Of a DNA stretch of 64,000 bases, positions 1 through 9,130 are shown in pieces. Location of the stretch: contig NZ_MTBG01000012.1 of the NCBI RefSeq assembly GCF_002119405.1, positions 1 through 64,000 on the forward strand. Direction: 5' to 3'. This stretch comes from Pseudoruegeria sp. SK021 (GTDB taxonomy: Bacteria > Pseudomonadota > Alphaproteobacteria > Rhodobacterales > Rhodobacteraceae). Positions within the stretch are counted from its first letter, which is position 1. Each line of letters starts with the position of its first letter. A model generated the notes under the pieces. It worked only from the letters and a program-made list of their open reading frames with translations. It was not told the DNA's origin and made no database searches. Both the position numbers and the translations under genes were made by a program.

Positions 1-389
1 TCTCTTCAGATTACAAATTGTCAAACAACGTGGGGCAAAACCCCGAAAACCTCGTCAATGCAAGAGGCAAAAATTCACAGGTGGCGCTCAATAAAAGCGC
101 TGCCCGCTCACACTCGTCTCCAACATCACACCAGAACCAACTCGCCGCCGGCCCCGATCCCCGTCCCCAGCGCCGCCTTGTCGTTGGCGCCGTGTCCGGT
201 GAGGGGCTGTCTAAGCAAACCCACCAACGCCCGCAACCCCTTTTTTACAATTCAACACAATCAATCCAAATAAAATGAAAATGCGAACAATATCAATGGG
301 ATGCAGAAACAGGTCGCCAAACACTCAACGCAATGACGCCCCGCAAGAACCCAAAAACGCAAGAATCGCCCGCCGCCCTACCCGCCGCT
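1..389. other. Non-coding left edge, possibly upstream leader of an rRNA operon
   Basis: I see no convincing gene here; the short open frames have no ribosome-binding site or recognisable product. Read on the minus strand, the last bases before the window edge contain TTGACA (19-24) followed by AATTTGTAATCTGAAGAGA, which resembles, from memory, the leader just upstream of 16S rRNA genes in Rhodobacteraceae. A GGGGCAAAACCCC hairpin lies at about 33-45. If the reading is right, an rrn operon is transcribed leftwards out of the window. The part next to msrQ (about 241-300) is AT-rich with no clear terminator. This is inference from resemblance only. Confidence 0.3.
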
Positions 390-1016
390 TCAGACGTTGC
401 CCCTACGTCCAACAAACCCAAACCCGCCACGGGGCACCAAACGCAACCCAACCAACCCAACAATCCCAGTTAGATACAGCAGCGGCGTGACCTGCCAGCC
501 TTTGACCAGCATCACGTAATGTATCGCACCCAACATGGCCGCCAGATATGCGAGCCGATGCAGTCGCCGCCAGTTCATCGCCCCAAGCCTCCGTATGGAC
601 CAAGCGTTTGAGGTCAGCGCCAACGGCAACAGGCATAGAAACCCCACCATGCCGATCGTGATGTAGGGCCGATTGAGGATGTCTTGCCAGATCAGGGCCG
701 GTTGCTGAACGTCCAGCACCAGCCAGACCGACAAATGCGCGGCAATGTAGAAGAACGTCAGCAGCCCAAGCGCCCGGCGAAACCGGAGCAGATTGAGACC
801 CGCAAACCGCCGCAAGGGCGTGACGCAAAGACTGGCGATGAGAAACTGTAGGCCGATCAGGCCATAGCGATGCTCCAGCGCCTTGGTTGGATCGACCCCC
901 AACTGCCCCGACACCGCCAGCCAGAACAACCAGCCCATAGGGACAAGCCCCACCCCATAGACCACTCCAGTGGGCAGGCGCCGGGCCGCAGAATTCACCG
1001 TATCGGTCATGGTCAT
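390..1016 (-). CDS. msrQ: MsrQ, haem-binding membrane subunit of the MsrPQ methionine sulfoxide reductase
   Basis: MsrQ is the inner-membrane b-type cytochrome that passes electrons from the quinone pool or a flavin donor to periplasmic MsrP. The 208-residue protein is very hydrophobic, with about six membrane segments of the ferric-reductase-like transmembrane fold. Histidines sit in helices at the places expected for haem ligands, for example in FFYIAAHLSVWL and in LHRLAYLAAMLGAIHYV. Its ATG overlaps the msrP stop (TGATG at 1014-1018), so the two genes are translationally coupled, which is the usual msrPQ arrangement. Length matches the family. Confidence 0.93.
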   Translation of the reverse strand: MTMTDTVNSAARRLPTGVVYGVGLVPMGWLFWLAVSGQLGVDPTKALEHRYGLIGLQFLIASLCVTPLRRFAGLNLLRFRRALGLLTFFYIAAHLSVWLVLDVQQPALIWQDILNRPYITIGMVGFLCLLPLALTSNAWSIRRLGAMNWRRLHRLAYLAAMLGAIHYVMLVKGWQVTPLLYLTGIVGLVGLRLVPRGGFGFVGRRGNV

Positions 1017-1927
1017 CAGAAATTCTTAACCAGATCCATCCCGCCATACAGGCTGGCAACCTCTTCGGCATAGCCATTGAACATCAGGGTGTCTTGCCGT
1101 TTGGCAAACAAGCCGCCGCCAATGCGACGTTCCGTTGCCTGCGACCAGCGCGGATGATCGACCTCTGGGTTCACGTTGGAAAAGAAGCCGTATTCCCGAG
1201 GCAACACCATGTTCCAACTGGTTGCGGGCTGGTCTTCGGTCAGGGTGATTTTCGTAATCGATTTGATCGATTTAAACCCGTATTTCCACGGCACCACCAG
1301 CCGGATCGGTGCACCATTCTGATTGGGCAGCGGCTTGCCATACAGCCCAGTCGCCAGAATCGTCAGCGGATGCATGGCCTCGTCCAGCCGCAATCCTTCG
1401 CGATAGGGCCACTCCAGCACGCCATACTGTTGCCCCCGCATTTCAGAGGGCCGCAACAGGGTTTCAAAGGCCACGTATTTCGCTGAGGGCTGAACGCCGA
1501 CGCGGTTCAAAAGGGCGTTCAGTTCAAACCCCTCCCAAGGCACCACCATCGACCAGCCTTCGACACAGCGCAGTCGGTAGATGCGTTCTTCGACATCCAT
1601 GCCCGCGACGATGTCCTCAAGGCCGTAAGTGCCGGGCCGATCCACCAGACCGTCGATTTCAATGCTCCACGGATCGGTGGTCAAGGCGTCAGCATACCGC
1701 GCCGGGTCATCCTTTCCGGTCCCGAATTCATAGAAATTGTTATAGGTGGTCACATCCTCGAAGCTGTTCACCGCCTCATCGGTGGAGAAGCCGCTGGCGG
1801 CTAGTGTTGGTCCGGCGATCCCACCGGCACCAAGGGCCAGCACCCCGGTCATCATCTGCCGCCTGTTCAAATAGACCGCTTCGGGCGTCACATCCGCCCA
1901 TGTCAGTCCTGCTCGTGTCCGTCCCAT
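1016..1927 (-). CDS. msrP: MsrP, periplasmic molybdopterin protein-methionine-sulfoxide reductase
   Basis: MsrP reduces methionine sulfoxide in oxidised periplasmic proteins using a mono-pyranopterin molybdenum cofactor. The 303-residue product begins with a Tat signal: twin arginines at residues 22-23 in NRRQMMTG, followed by a hydrophobic stretch and an A-rich cleavage region near 42-45. The sulfite-oxidase-like domain follows; [10 protein letters not shown] carries Cys121, the expected molybdenum ligand, and the C-terminal half has [11 protein letters not shown], typical of YedY/MsrP. The start is supported by AGGAGAG four bases upstream of the ATG. It is the first gene of an msrPQ operon. 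Confidence 0.95.
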   Translation of the reverse strand: MGRTRAGLTWADVTPEAVYLNRRQMMTGVLALGAGGIAGPTLAASGFSTDEAVNSFEDVTTYNNFYEFGTGKDDPARYADALTTDPWSIEIDGLVDRPGTYGLEDIVAGMDVEERIYRLRCVEGWSMVVPWEGFELNALLNRVGVQPSAKYVAFETLLRPSEMRGQQYGVLEWPYREGLRLDEAMHPLTILATGLYGKPLPNQNGAPIRLVVPWKYGFKSIKSITKITLTEDQPATSWNMVLPREYGFFSNVNPEVDHPRWSQATERRIGGGLFAKRQDTLMFNGYAEEVASLYGGMDLVKNF

Positions 1928-2042
1928 CGCACTCTCCTAATACCAATTAAACCATAGCGCGGGCGTATAGGTCGTCCAGACACGCCGGTTCACAGTTGCG
2001 TCTCCTGCCTGAAACACTTCGCAGTGTCCTACGCCGCCGGAA

Positions 2043-3578
2043 TCAGGCGAGGGTTTCTGCCGACAAGATTTCCGGTCCATGACTGGCTTCCGGAAAGGCC
2101 GCAGCAGGTTCCGGGAATAACTGGTTCATCCGCACCGAACGGCCATTGGGCTGCACCAGGCGGACATGGGCTCGGGACAGGTGCCGCGGTTCGGACACCC
2201 CCACCGAATGGGAAATGATCTCGACCTCTTTGATGACGCCGGTCGCATAATGGGCAACCCGGGTTGCCTTGTCGCCAACCACGATGCCTTTCTGTAGCCG
2301 TGGATCATGGGTGGTGATCCCCGTCGGACAGGTATTCTTGTTACATCGCAGGGCCTGAATACAGCCGAGCGAAAACATGAAGCCTCGCGCCGAGGTGGTA
2401 AAATCTGCCCCGGCCGCCAATGCCCAGGCCACATCGCCCGGATTGACCAGCTTGCCGCTGGCAATCACCCGGATCCGCTGACGCAACCCGTATTCATGCA
2501 AGACATCCACCATGCGCGGCAGCGCCTCGCGTAGCGGCATCCCAACCAGATCCATAAGCGGCATCGGCGCGGCGCCCGTGCCGCCCTCGCCGCCATCAAT
2601 GGTCATGAAATCGGGGGCGCTGTCGATGCCACGCTGGACGATGGTGCTGAACAACTCGCGCAGTCCATCGACGGAGCCAATGCACATCTTGACGCCAACC
2701 GGCTTGCCGGTGACCTCGCGGACGTGGGCGACGAAATCCAGCAGGTCGTTCCAATTGTGAACCTCGGCGTGGCGGTTGGGCGAAATACTGGCCTCACCCA
2801 CCGGAATGCCGCGCACGGCAGCGATCTCGGCCGTTACCTTCGCTGCGGGCAGAATCCCGCCCTTGCCGGGCTTGGCCCCTTGGCTGAGCTTAATCTCGAA
2901 CATCCGAACGCTTTCATGGGCCGCCACAGCACGCAGCCTACCGTCGTCCAGTGTTCCGGCGGCATTGCGGACGCCGTATTTTGCGGTCCCGATCTGAAAG
3001 ACGATGTCGCAGCCGCCCTCCAGATGAAACGGCGACAGGCCACCCTCGCCAGTATTCATCCACACGCCGGCCTTTTTGGCACCGCGCGACAAGGCTTGCA
3101 CCGCAGGTTTCGACAAGGCGCCATAGCTCATGCCGGAAATGTTGAAGATCGACCGCGCGACATAGGGAGTGCGCGTCTCTGGTCCGATCACCAACGGCGA
3201 AGCAGGCGCAGCTTCTTCGTCCAGCGGCGGAAAAGCGGAATTCACGAAAATCGGGGTGCCGACCACGTCCAGACTGCGGGTGGAGCCGAATGCAATCGTG
3301 TTGCCCATCCCCTCGGCTGCGCGTTCAACCCAGTCCCGCTGCGCCCGATTGAACGGCATTTCTTCACGGTCCATAGCAAAAAAGTACTGGCGGAAGAACT
3401 CGCCCAGACTTGTGAACAGATTCCGAAATCGTCCGAGAACCGGGTAATTGCGTCTAATCGCGTCATGGGATTGATACCGGTCGATGAAAAACAGCGTGAT
3501 CAGCGTGCAAAGCAACAGGAACAAGCCCGTCGCGATGACCTGTTGTAAGACGTTCAGACCTTGTTCCATGGTTCCCAT
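2043..3578 (-). CDS. FMN-binding glutamate synthase domain protein, membrane-anchored
   Basis: This 511-residue protein matches the stand-alone glutamate synthase central/FMN domain family (GltB2-like, often annotated 'FMN-binding glutamate synthase family protein'). An N-terminal membrane helix lies near residues 8-28. The flavin/substrate barrel contains GEGGLSPFHLEGGCD, the loop DGGEGGTGAAP, and a cysteine trio in CIQALRCNKNTCPTG (about C406, C412, C417) that would hold a 3Fe-4S cluster as in GltB. There is no amidotransferase domain, so glutamine-dependent glutamate synthesis is not certain; the physiological reaction of this subfamily is unclear. I chose the ATG at 3578 because AGGAGG lies six bases upstream; a longer frame to 3650 has no such signal. 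It stands alone between msrP and the fasciclin gene. Confidence 0.85.
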   Translation of the reverse strand: MGTMEQGLNVLQQVIATGLFLLLCTLITLFFIDRYQSHDAIRRNYPVLGRFRNLFTSLGEFFRQYFFAMDREEMPFNRAQRDWVERAAEGMGNTIAFGSTRSLDVVGTPIFVNSAFPPLDEEAAPASPLVIGPETRTPYVARSIFNISGMSYGALSKPAVQALSRGAKKAGVWMNTGEGGLSPFHLEGGCDIVFQIGTAKYGVRNAAGTLDDGRLRAVAAHESVRMFEIKLSQGAKPGKGGILPAAKVTAEIAAVRGIPVGEASISPNRHAEVHNWNDLLDFVAHVREVTGKPVGVKMCIGSVDGLRELFSTIVQRGIDSAPDFMTIDGGEGGTGAAPMPLMDLVGMPLREALPRMVDVLHEYGLRQRIRVIASGKLVNPGDVAWALAAGADFTTSARGFMFSLGCIQALRCNKNTCPTGITTHDPRLQKGIVVGDKATRVAHYATGVIKEVEIISHSVGVSEPRHLSRAHVRLVQPNGRSVRMNQLFPEPAAAFPEASHGPEILSAETLA

Positions 3579-4112
3579 CTCATTCCTCCTGCTCCTCCAT
3601 CGCGGGTCCGTCCGACTGGCAAGCACCGCGTGTCTGCCCACTAACTCCATATTTCAGGTTGCAGGGCAACAGCCACAACGGGAACACGGCCCCCACGGAA
3701 ATTTTCACAGCTGGATTTGACAGCGCAGGTAGGTCGCCAAATTGATCGACCGGATGCCCCCCGGTCACCGGTTATGACACAGGAAAAGTCACTGTCGGGC
3801 AGAGTTTTCATGGCGTAGCCTTGGGACTGGCGATGACAAAAGGCAACTTTGACCTTGCGAGGCACCCGCTTGCATCCCGCACCCGGCCCGCGGCCCGCGG
3901 CCCGCGGCGATCAAGCCGGATCACATCCAGTCGCGCAAGTGTGAGTGGCAAGTTTCCGGTGCCCGCGCTTAGCCCGATCCGTCCGACCATCAAGACACCA
4001 AACAGAATAAATTAAGGGGTTTTGCGGCGGAAATCCCTGTGTCCGCGCCTAACTGACCCTTGCCGAAAGCGTCCGTGTCACGGTCGCCGACACCTTAAAA
4101 GGAGATACCCAC
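3579..4112. other. Intergenic region between divergent genes
   Basis: This stretch of about 530 bases separates the glutamate-synthase-domain gene (minus) from the fasciclin gene (plus) and should hold both promoters. I see no gene in it. Its one distinctive element is a short GC-rich tandem repeat (separate entry). I could not pick a convincing promoter for either gene. Confidence 0.6.
3884..3904. repeat. Three tandem copies of the 7-mer CGGCCCG
   Basis: Three perfect head-to-tail copies of CGGCCCG, followed by a partial CGG. It lies in the intergenic region between divergent genes. It may be a slippage-prone simple repeat; no function is evident. Confidence 0.8.
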
Positions 4113-4613
4113 ATGCGTCGCAGATCATTGCTTGCTTTTGCCGTCACCGCCAGCCTTGCCGCACCGGTCCTGATCGGCGCTCCGGCCTTTGCCGAAAGCC
4201 ACAGCGGACCGAAGGACATCGTCGCCACCGCCGTCGATGCCGGGTCGTTCACCACCCTCGTTGCCGCGGTCGAGGCCGCCGGCCTTGTGGAAACCCTCCA
4301 AGGTGAGGGGCCATTCACGGTGTTCGCGCCGACTGACGCGGCCTTTGCCAAACTGCCTGAGGGAACCGTCGACGACCTGCTCAACGACATTCCGACCCTG
4401 ACCAAAATCCTGACCTATCACGTTGTTCCGGGGGCTGTGATGTCCACCGATCTTAGCGACAACATGATGGCGGGCACAGTCGAAGGCAGCGAGCTGACCA
4501 TCACCACCATGGACGGCGTGAAGGTGAACGACGCCACGGTCACGCAGGCCGACATCAAGGCCAGCAACGGGGTGATCCATGTGATCGACACCGTTCTGAT
4601 GCCAGCCGACTGA
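4113..4613 (+). CDS. Secreted fasciclin (FAS1) domain protein
   Basis: A 166-residue exported protein. Residues 1-27 form a Sec signal peptide (MRRRSLL, hydrophobic core, cleavage after AFA). The rest is a single FAS1 domain: the H1 box is visible as [14 protein letters not shown] and the H2 region as LTYHVVPG, followed by [11 protein letters not shown] at the C-terminus. FAS1 domains act in cell-surface adhesion and binding; the ligand cannot be predicted. The start is fixed by GGAG eight bases before the ATG. It is a single gene ended by a strong hairpin at 4627-4663 that it shares with the convergent clpB. Confidence 0.9.
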   Translation: MRRRSLLAFAVTASLAAPVLIGAPAFAESHSGPKDIVATAVDAGSFTTLVAAVEAAGLVETLQGEGPFTVFAPTDAAFAKLPEGTVDDLLNDIPTLTKILTYHVVPGAVMSTDLSDNMMAGTVEGSELTITTMDGVKVNDATVTQADIKASNGVIHVIDTVLMPAD

Positions 4614-4626
4614 TCGCTGTAACTAA

Positions 4627-4663
4627 ATCTGGCGCGGCCCGTGTTCGACGGGTCGCGCCAGAT
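4627..4663. terminator. Bidirectional terminator between the fasciclin gene and clpB
   Basis: A 16-bp stem (ATCTGGCGCGGCCCGT against its complement with one G-U pair) closes a 5-base loop GTTCG. It sits between convergent genes, 13 bases after one stop and 21 bases after the other. There is no long T-run on either side, so it may act with Rho or as an RNA stabiliser. Confidence 0.7.
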
Positions 4664-4684
4664 CGTGATTATTAAATCGTCGCG

Positions 4685-7300
4685 TTAGTGGATGACTGCC
4701 GTGCGCGGCGCGGCGCGGGACGACCGACTAACACGGCCGCCGACAAGCAAACCATCCGATCCCGCCGACACGCTGATTGCGTCGCCGTCCCGAACGTCCC
4801 CAGCCAGAATCATCTCGGCCAACGGATCCTGCAATGCCCGCTGCAACACCCGCTTCAATGGACGCGCGCCAAACACCGGGTCATAGCCTTCGTCGGCCAG
4901 CCAGTCCAACGCCGCTTGATCCAGCTCAAGCTTGATCTTGCGCCCGGCCAAACGCTTTTCAAGCCGTCGCATCTGAATCTCAACAATTCCGGCCATGTCC
5001 TCGCGCGCCAAGCGGTCGAAGATGACGGTCTCGTCGAGACGATTCAGAAATTCCGGGCGGAAATGGCCCCGAACCGCTTCCATCACGTCCAGCCGCGCTT
5101 CCGTTGGGTCTGCACCGTCCGGCAGCGAACTCAAGGCTTGCGACCCAAGGTTCGACGTCAGCACGATCAGCGTCTGCTTGAAGTCGACCCGGTGGCCCTG
5201 ACCATCGGTCAGCACCCCGTCATCCAACACCTGCAACAGCACGTTGAAGACATCTGGATGCGCCTTCTCAACCTCGTCAAACAGCACAACTTGATAGGGA
5301 CGCCGCCGCACCGCTTCGGTCAGAACCCCGCCTTCGTCATAGCCGACATAGCCCGGAGGCGCGCCGATCAGACGGGCCACGGAATGCTTCTCCATGAATT
5401 CACTCATGTCGATCCGCACCATCGCGTTGTCATCGTCGAACAGGTACTCGGCCACCGCCTTGGTCAGCTCGGTTTTGCCGACGCCGGTTGGCCCGAGAAA
5501 CAGGAACGAGCCCAACGGCCGGTTCTCATCATTCAGACCGGCCCGCGCCCGGCGCACCGCATTCGACACCGCCCGGACGGCATCGTGCTGCCCAATCACC
5601 CGGCGACCCAGTTCGTCCTCCATCCGGAGCAGCTTTTCACGCTCGCCTTCCAGCATTTTCGACATCGGGATGCCGGTCCAGCGTTCGACCACGCCCGCGA
5701 TCTGCTCGGGGCGCACGGCCTCTTCGACCATGACGTCGCTTTCTGCTTCCTCCGCCGCTACCAGCTGTTTTTCCAGCCCCGGAATCACCCCATAGGATAG
5801 CTCGCCCGCCTTCGCCAGATTACCTTCGCGCTTGGCCTGATCCAGTTCAGCCCTTGCATGATCCAGCTGTTCTTTGATGTCGCGCGCGTTGGCCAACTTG
5901 TCACGCTCGCCCTGCCACTGCGCCGTCATGGCGTCAGATTTTTCCATCAAATCCGACAATTCCACCTCCAGCGCCGCAAGGCGGTCTTTGCTGGCCTGAT
6001 CGTCTTCTTTCTTCAGCGCTTCGGCTTCGATCTGCTTTTGCAGGATCTCGCGGTCCAGCGTGTCCAGTTCTTCGGGCTTGCTGTCCACCTCCATCCGCAG
6101 CCGCGCGGCGGCCTCGTCCATCAGGTCGATGGCCTTGTCAGGCAGGAACCGGTCGGTGATGTAGCGGTGGCTCAGCGTCGCCGCCGCGACCAGCGCACTG
6201 TCACTGATCCGAACCCCGTGATGGACCTCGTATTTTTCCTTGATGCCGCGCAGGATGGAAATCGTGTCCTCCACCGTCGGTTCTTCCACCATCACAGGCT
6301 GGAAGCGCCGGGCAAGAGCCGCGTCTTTTTCCACATGCTTGCGGTACTCATCCAGCGTGGTCGCACCAATGCAGTGCAATTCGCCTCGCGCCAGCGCCGG
6401 TTTCAGCAGGTTGGACGCATCCATCGCCCCATCCGCCTTGCCCGCGCCAACAAGCGTGTGCATCTCGTCGATGAACAGCACGATCTCACCGGCCGCAGAT
6501 GTCACTTCCGACAACACCGCCTTCAGCCGTTCTTCAAATTCACCGCGATACTTGGCGCCCGCAATCAAAGCGCCCATGTCCAGCGCCATCAACCGTTTGT
6601 TCTTCAAGCTTTCCGGCACGTCGCCATTGACGATCCGCAGCGCCAAGCCTTCGGCAATCGCCGTTTTACCGACGCCCGGCTCCCCGATCAGAACGGGGTT
6701 GTTCTTGGTCCGGCGGCTGAGCACCTGCATGGCGCGGCGAATTTCCTCGTCGCGCCCGATGATCGGGTCGATCTTGCCCTCGCGGGCCGCCTCGGTCAGA
6801 TCGCGGGCATATTTTTTCATAGCATCATAACTTTGCTCGGCACTGGCACTGTCAGCCGTGCGCCCCTTGCGCAGATCGTTAATCGCCGAATTCAAACTCA
6901 TCGCCGACACGGCACCGGCGTCTAGCGCGTCCTTGGCTTTCGAACGCACCACCGCAAGCGCCGTCAGCAGACGTTCCACCGGAACGAAGCTGTCCCCGGC
7001 CTTGGTCGCGATCTTTTCGGCCTCATCCAGAACCTTGGCGGTCTGGGTGTCCACATAGATCTGCCCGGTATCGCCGGTGACTTTCGGCAATTTCGAGAGG
7101 GCCAAATCGTTGGCCTCCACCACCCGTTCCGGGGCGCCGCCGGCACGCTTGATCAGGTTGCTGGCCAGACCTTCTTCGTCATCCAGTAGGGCCTTCAACA
7201 GGTGTTCGGGGGCCATTTTCTGATGGTTTTCCCGGATCGCAATCGTCTGCGCAGCTTGCAAAAACCCGCGCGACCGCTCCGTGAACTTTTCCATGTTCAT
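4685..7300 (-). CDS. clpB: ClpB, ATP-dependent protein disaggregase
   Basis: ClpB is the hexameric Hsp100 disaggregase that works with DnaK to rescue heat-aggregated proteins. The 871-residue product has the full domain order: N-domain with two Clp_N repeats (starts [18 protein letters not shown]), AAA1 with Walker [14 protein letters not shown] near residue 205, a long coiled-coil M-domain rich in Glu/Lys (about 400-530), AAA2 with Walker [14 protein letters not shown] near 605, and the small C-terminal domain. The ATG at 7300 has AAGGAG seven bases upstream; the frame extends 20 codons further without a better site. A sigma-32-like promoter lies 72 bases upstream. Confidence 0.97.
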   Translation of the reverse strand: MNMEKFTERSRGFLQAAQTIAIRENHQKMAPEHLLKALLDDEEGLASNLIKRAGGAPERVVEANDLALSKLPKVTGDTGQIYVDTQTAKVLDEAEKIATKAGDSFVPVERLLTALAVVRSKAKDALDAGAVSAMSLNSAINDLRKGRTADSASAEQSYDAMKKYARDLTEAAREGKIDPIIGRDEEIRRAMQVLSRRTKNNPVLIGEPGVGKTAIAEGLALRIVNGDVPESLKNKRLMALDMGALIAGAKYRGEFEERLKAVLSEVTSAAGEIVLFIDEMHTLVGAGKADGAMDASNLLKPALARGELHCIGATTLDEYRKHVEKDAALARRFQPVMVEEPTVEDTISILRGIKEKYEVHHGVRISDSALVAAATLSHRYITDRFLPDKAIDLMDEAAARLRMEVDSKPEELDTLDREILQKQIEAEALKKEDDQASKDRLAALEVELSDLMEKSDAMTAQWQGERDKLANARDIKEQLDHARAELDQAKREGNLAKAGELSYGVIPGLEKQLVAAEEAESDVMVEEAVRPEQIAGVVERWTGIPMSKMLEGEREKLLRMEDELGRRVIGQHDAVRAVSNAVRRARAGLNDENRPLGSFLFLGPTGVGKTELTKAVAEYLFDDDNAMVRIDMSEFMEKHSVARLIGAPPGYVGYDEGGVLTEAVRRRPYQVVLFDEVEKAHPDVFNVLLQVLDDGVLTDGQGHRVDFKQTLIVLTSNLGSQALSSLPDGADPTEARLDVMEAVRGHFRPEFLNRLDETVIFDRLAREDMAGIVEIQMRRLEKRLAGRKIKLELDQAALDWLADEGYDPVFGARPLKRVLQRALQDPLAEMILAGDVRDGDAISVSAGSDGLLVGGRVSRSSRAAPRTAVIH

Positions 7301-7371
7301 GGATATTCTCCTTTTCAAAGCGCCTTTTCGAGAATCGCCCAAGGTGGCACGACTCTCCAAGGCCTTGCCTC

Positions 7372-7402
7372 ATATTTGGGAAACCCGATCACGAGGTGCA
7401 AG
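7372..7402 (-). promoter_or_regulatory. Candidate heat-shock (RpoH) promoter of clpB
   Basis: On the minus strand CTTGCAC (7396-7402) and CCCAAATAT (7372-7380) are separated by 15 bases. This matches the layout of sigma-32 promoters (CTTGAAA, 13-17 bases, CCCATNTA; or CTTG-N17/18-CYTATNTNNG in alphaproteobacteria). The -10 element lies 71 bases before the clpB start, as expected for a chaperone gene. Pattern match only. Confidence 0.5.
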
Positions 7403-7760
7403 CCGAAGCTTGAACTTAAAGCACAATTTTCAGGCAACCGCCCGGCAGATCAGGCCATCAGGAACCGCAGCCGATGCAGCAGAGCTAACTGCACTGGGCT
7501 GAGTCGCATCTGCAATTGCGTCAAACCAGAATGCGATCTGTTTCGGCAGGCTGCGCTGATGAAAGGTGAAACCGCTCGGCCATACGCCAAACGATTGCGG
7601 CGGATCATGCACCAGCAGCAGCACATTCTACCCCGCCATCGTTTGGGATCGGCGCCCCCCTTTGCGGCGCGGGGCCGGGCGAAATCCCGGCATCGCCGCG
7701 CCGCTGGCTTGACCTTTGCCCGGCACAACCCCATCACGGCGCAAACGAAAGGACCTGCAA
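7403..7760. other. Intergenic region between clpB and pyrF
   Basis: About 360 bases between divergent genes. One minus-strand open frame (7430-7624, 64 codons) reads as a plausible small protein ending LICRAVA, but it has no clear ribosome-binding site and I recognise no family, so I do not call it. The right part must hold the pyrF promoter; no clear element is visible. Confidence 0.4.
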
Positions 7761-8462
7761 ATGCCGCATTCCGCACCGGACGATCGCCTGATTGTCGCCC
7801 TCGATGTTCCCGACGCGCTGGCCGGGCTTGAACTGGCAACCCGCATCGGCCCCGATGTCGGGTTCTACAAGATCGGCCTTGGGATGCTCACGGGCGGCGG
7901 TCTGGCCTTGGCGAACGAGCTGATCCAAGATCATGGCAAGCGCATCTTTCTGGACATGAAGCTGTTCGACATCAGCGCCACCGTCGAAGCCGCGGTGCGC
8001 GGCCTGTCCCGCTTCGATCTGGACTTTCTGACCGTGCATGGCGATCCGCATGTGGTGCGCGCGGCCTGCGAAGGTGCGGCCGGATCGAACCTGAAAATTC
8101 TTGCCGTCACCATCCTGACATCACTGGACCGGGCCGATTTGGACGCGTGCCAAATCCGGGCCGGAGACCTGCCGGATCTCGTGTCAGAACGCGCTGCCCG
8201 CGCGCTTGAGGCCGGCGCACATGGGGTCATCGCATCGCCGCACGAAGCCGCGCTGATCCGGGCCCTACCGGAAGCGAATGGCAAGTTGATTGTGACCCCC
8301 GGCGTGCGCCCCGCCGGTGCCGCCCTTGGGGATCAAAAGCGGGTGGCAACCCCGGAACAAGCCATTGCCGACGGGGCGGATCACATCGTGGTCGGTCGCC
8401 CGGTCTGGCAGGCCGCCGACCCAGCTGCGGCCGCCCGCGCCATTCTGGCCAGCCTGCCCTGA
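7761..8462 (+). CDS. pyrF: PyrF, orotidine 5'-phosphate decarboxylase
   Basis: PyrF decarboxylates OMP to UMP, the last step of de novo pyrimidine synthesis. The 233-residue product starts near RLIVALDVPDA and contains the catalytic motif FLDMKLFDIS (the Asp-x-Lys...Asp cluster, about residues 60-69), then LTVHGDP and the phosphate-binding region GVRPAGAALGDQKR and IVVGRPVW. Length is typical. I chose the ATG at 7761, preceded by AAAGGA seven bases upstream, over an in-frame ATG 15 codons earlier. It is a single gene followed by a tetraloop hairpin terminator. Confidence 0.96.
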   Translation: MPHSAPDDRLIVALDVPDALAGLELATRIGPDVGFYKIGLGMLTGGGLALANELIQDHGKRIFLDMKLFDISATVEAAVRGLSRFDLDFLTVHGDPHVVRAACEGAAGSNLKILAVTILTSLDRADLDACQIRAGDLPDLVSERAARALEAGAHGVIASPHEAALIRALPEANGKLIVTPGVRPAGAALGDQKRVATPEQAIADGADHIVVGRPVWQAADPAAAARAILASLP

Positions 8463-8475
8463 GGTCCTTTGGATC

Positions 8476-8495
8476 GGGTGGCTTCGGCCACCCTT
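8476..8495 (+). terminator. pyrF terminator hairpin
   Basis: GGGTGGC and GCCACCC form a perfect 7-bp stem around a stable TTCG tetraloop, 14 bases after the pyrF stop, followed by a short TT. The following Nudix gene converges, so it may stop both transcripts. Confidence 0.6.
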
Positions 8496-8606
8496 CCGCC
8501 ACCCAAGTCCTGCGCCCACATCGGTTTTGGCGCGTCAGCTACAATGATGGCGTGCATTCATGCCGTCCGGCCACTGTTTCCGGCAGCCGCCCTTTCAGAC
8601 ATCGTG

Positions 8607-9047
8607 TTAGGGTCTGCCGGGCCGGTCCATCATGGCGACGAACCGGCGCAACCGATCCTGAAGATGCACGATGGCGCGGGGATGGTTCAAAAACTCTTGC
8701 ACCGGCATCAACGCCCAGTCCTGTCCTTCGTCGCCCATCCGGACCATGGCGGGATCGAGATCAGGCCATTTAGCGCCCAGAAACCAGCGGCCGGGCGGCC
8801 CGGGGTAATAGCGGCGATAGCAAATCCGCGCCGGTGACATCCGCAGCCCCAGTTCTTCGTGCAATTCACGCAACGCCGTTGCCGTGGGGGTCTCGGCTGC
8901 CTCACGCCCGCCGCCCGGCAGATCCCATAGCCCCGGAAAGGGAATATCTGGCCGATCGTCGCGCAACAGGGTCAGCACATGACCCCCGACGAGGATGGCC
9001 AATTTCGCCCCATCAAAGGGGGCTGCGTTATCGTTGGTATCCGCCAT
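8607..9047 (-). CDS. Nudix hydrolase
   Basis: A 146-residue Nudix hydrolase, a family that cleaves nucleoside diphosphates linked to another group and is often involved in housecleaning of oxidised nucleotides. The complete Nudix box is present: G-x5-E-x7-REL-x-EE-x-GL, from GGREAAE to RELHEELGL, preceded by PGLWDLPGGG. Substrate cannot be assigned. Several in-frame starts exist up to a GTG at 9104; I chose the ATG at 9047 because the fold begins at FDGAKLAILVGG shortly after it, but 9080 is also possible. It is divergent from dinB with about 80 bases between. Confidence 0.85.
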   Translation of the reverse strand: MADTNDNAAPFDGAKLAILVGGHVLTLLRDDRPDIPFPGLWDLPGGGREAAETPTATALRELHEELGLRMSPARICYRRYYPGPPGRWFLGAKWPDLDPAMVRMGDEGQDWALMPVQEFLNHPRAIVHLQDRLRRFVAMMDRPGRP

Positions 9048-9130
9048 GCAGCACGCGCCGCCTTTTCCCATGCGATCCATGCCTATATACCAAGTTTTAA
9101 TCACCCGAAACCACCGGGAAAGACCCGCAT

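Noticed and set aside
7430-7624. 64-codon minus-strand open frame between clpB and pyrF
   Set aside because: Reads tolerably as protein but has no ribosome-binding site or family resemblance and would sit in the clpB upstream region.
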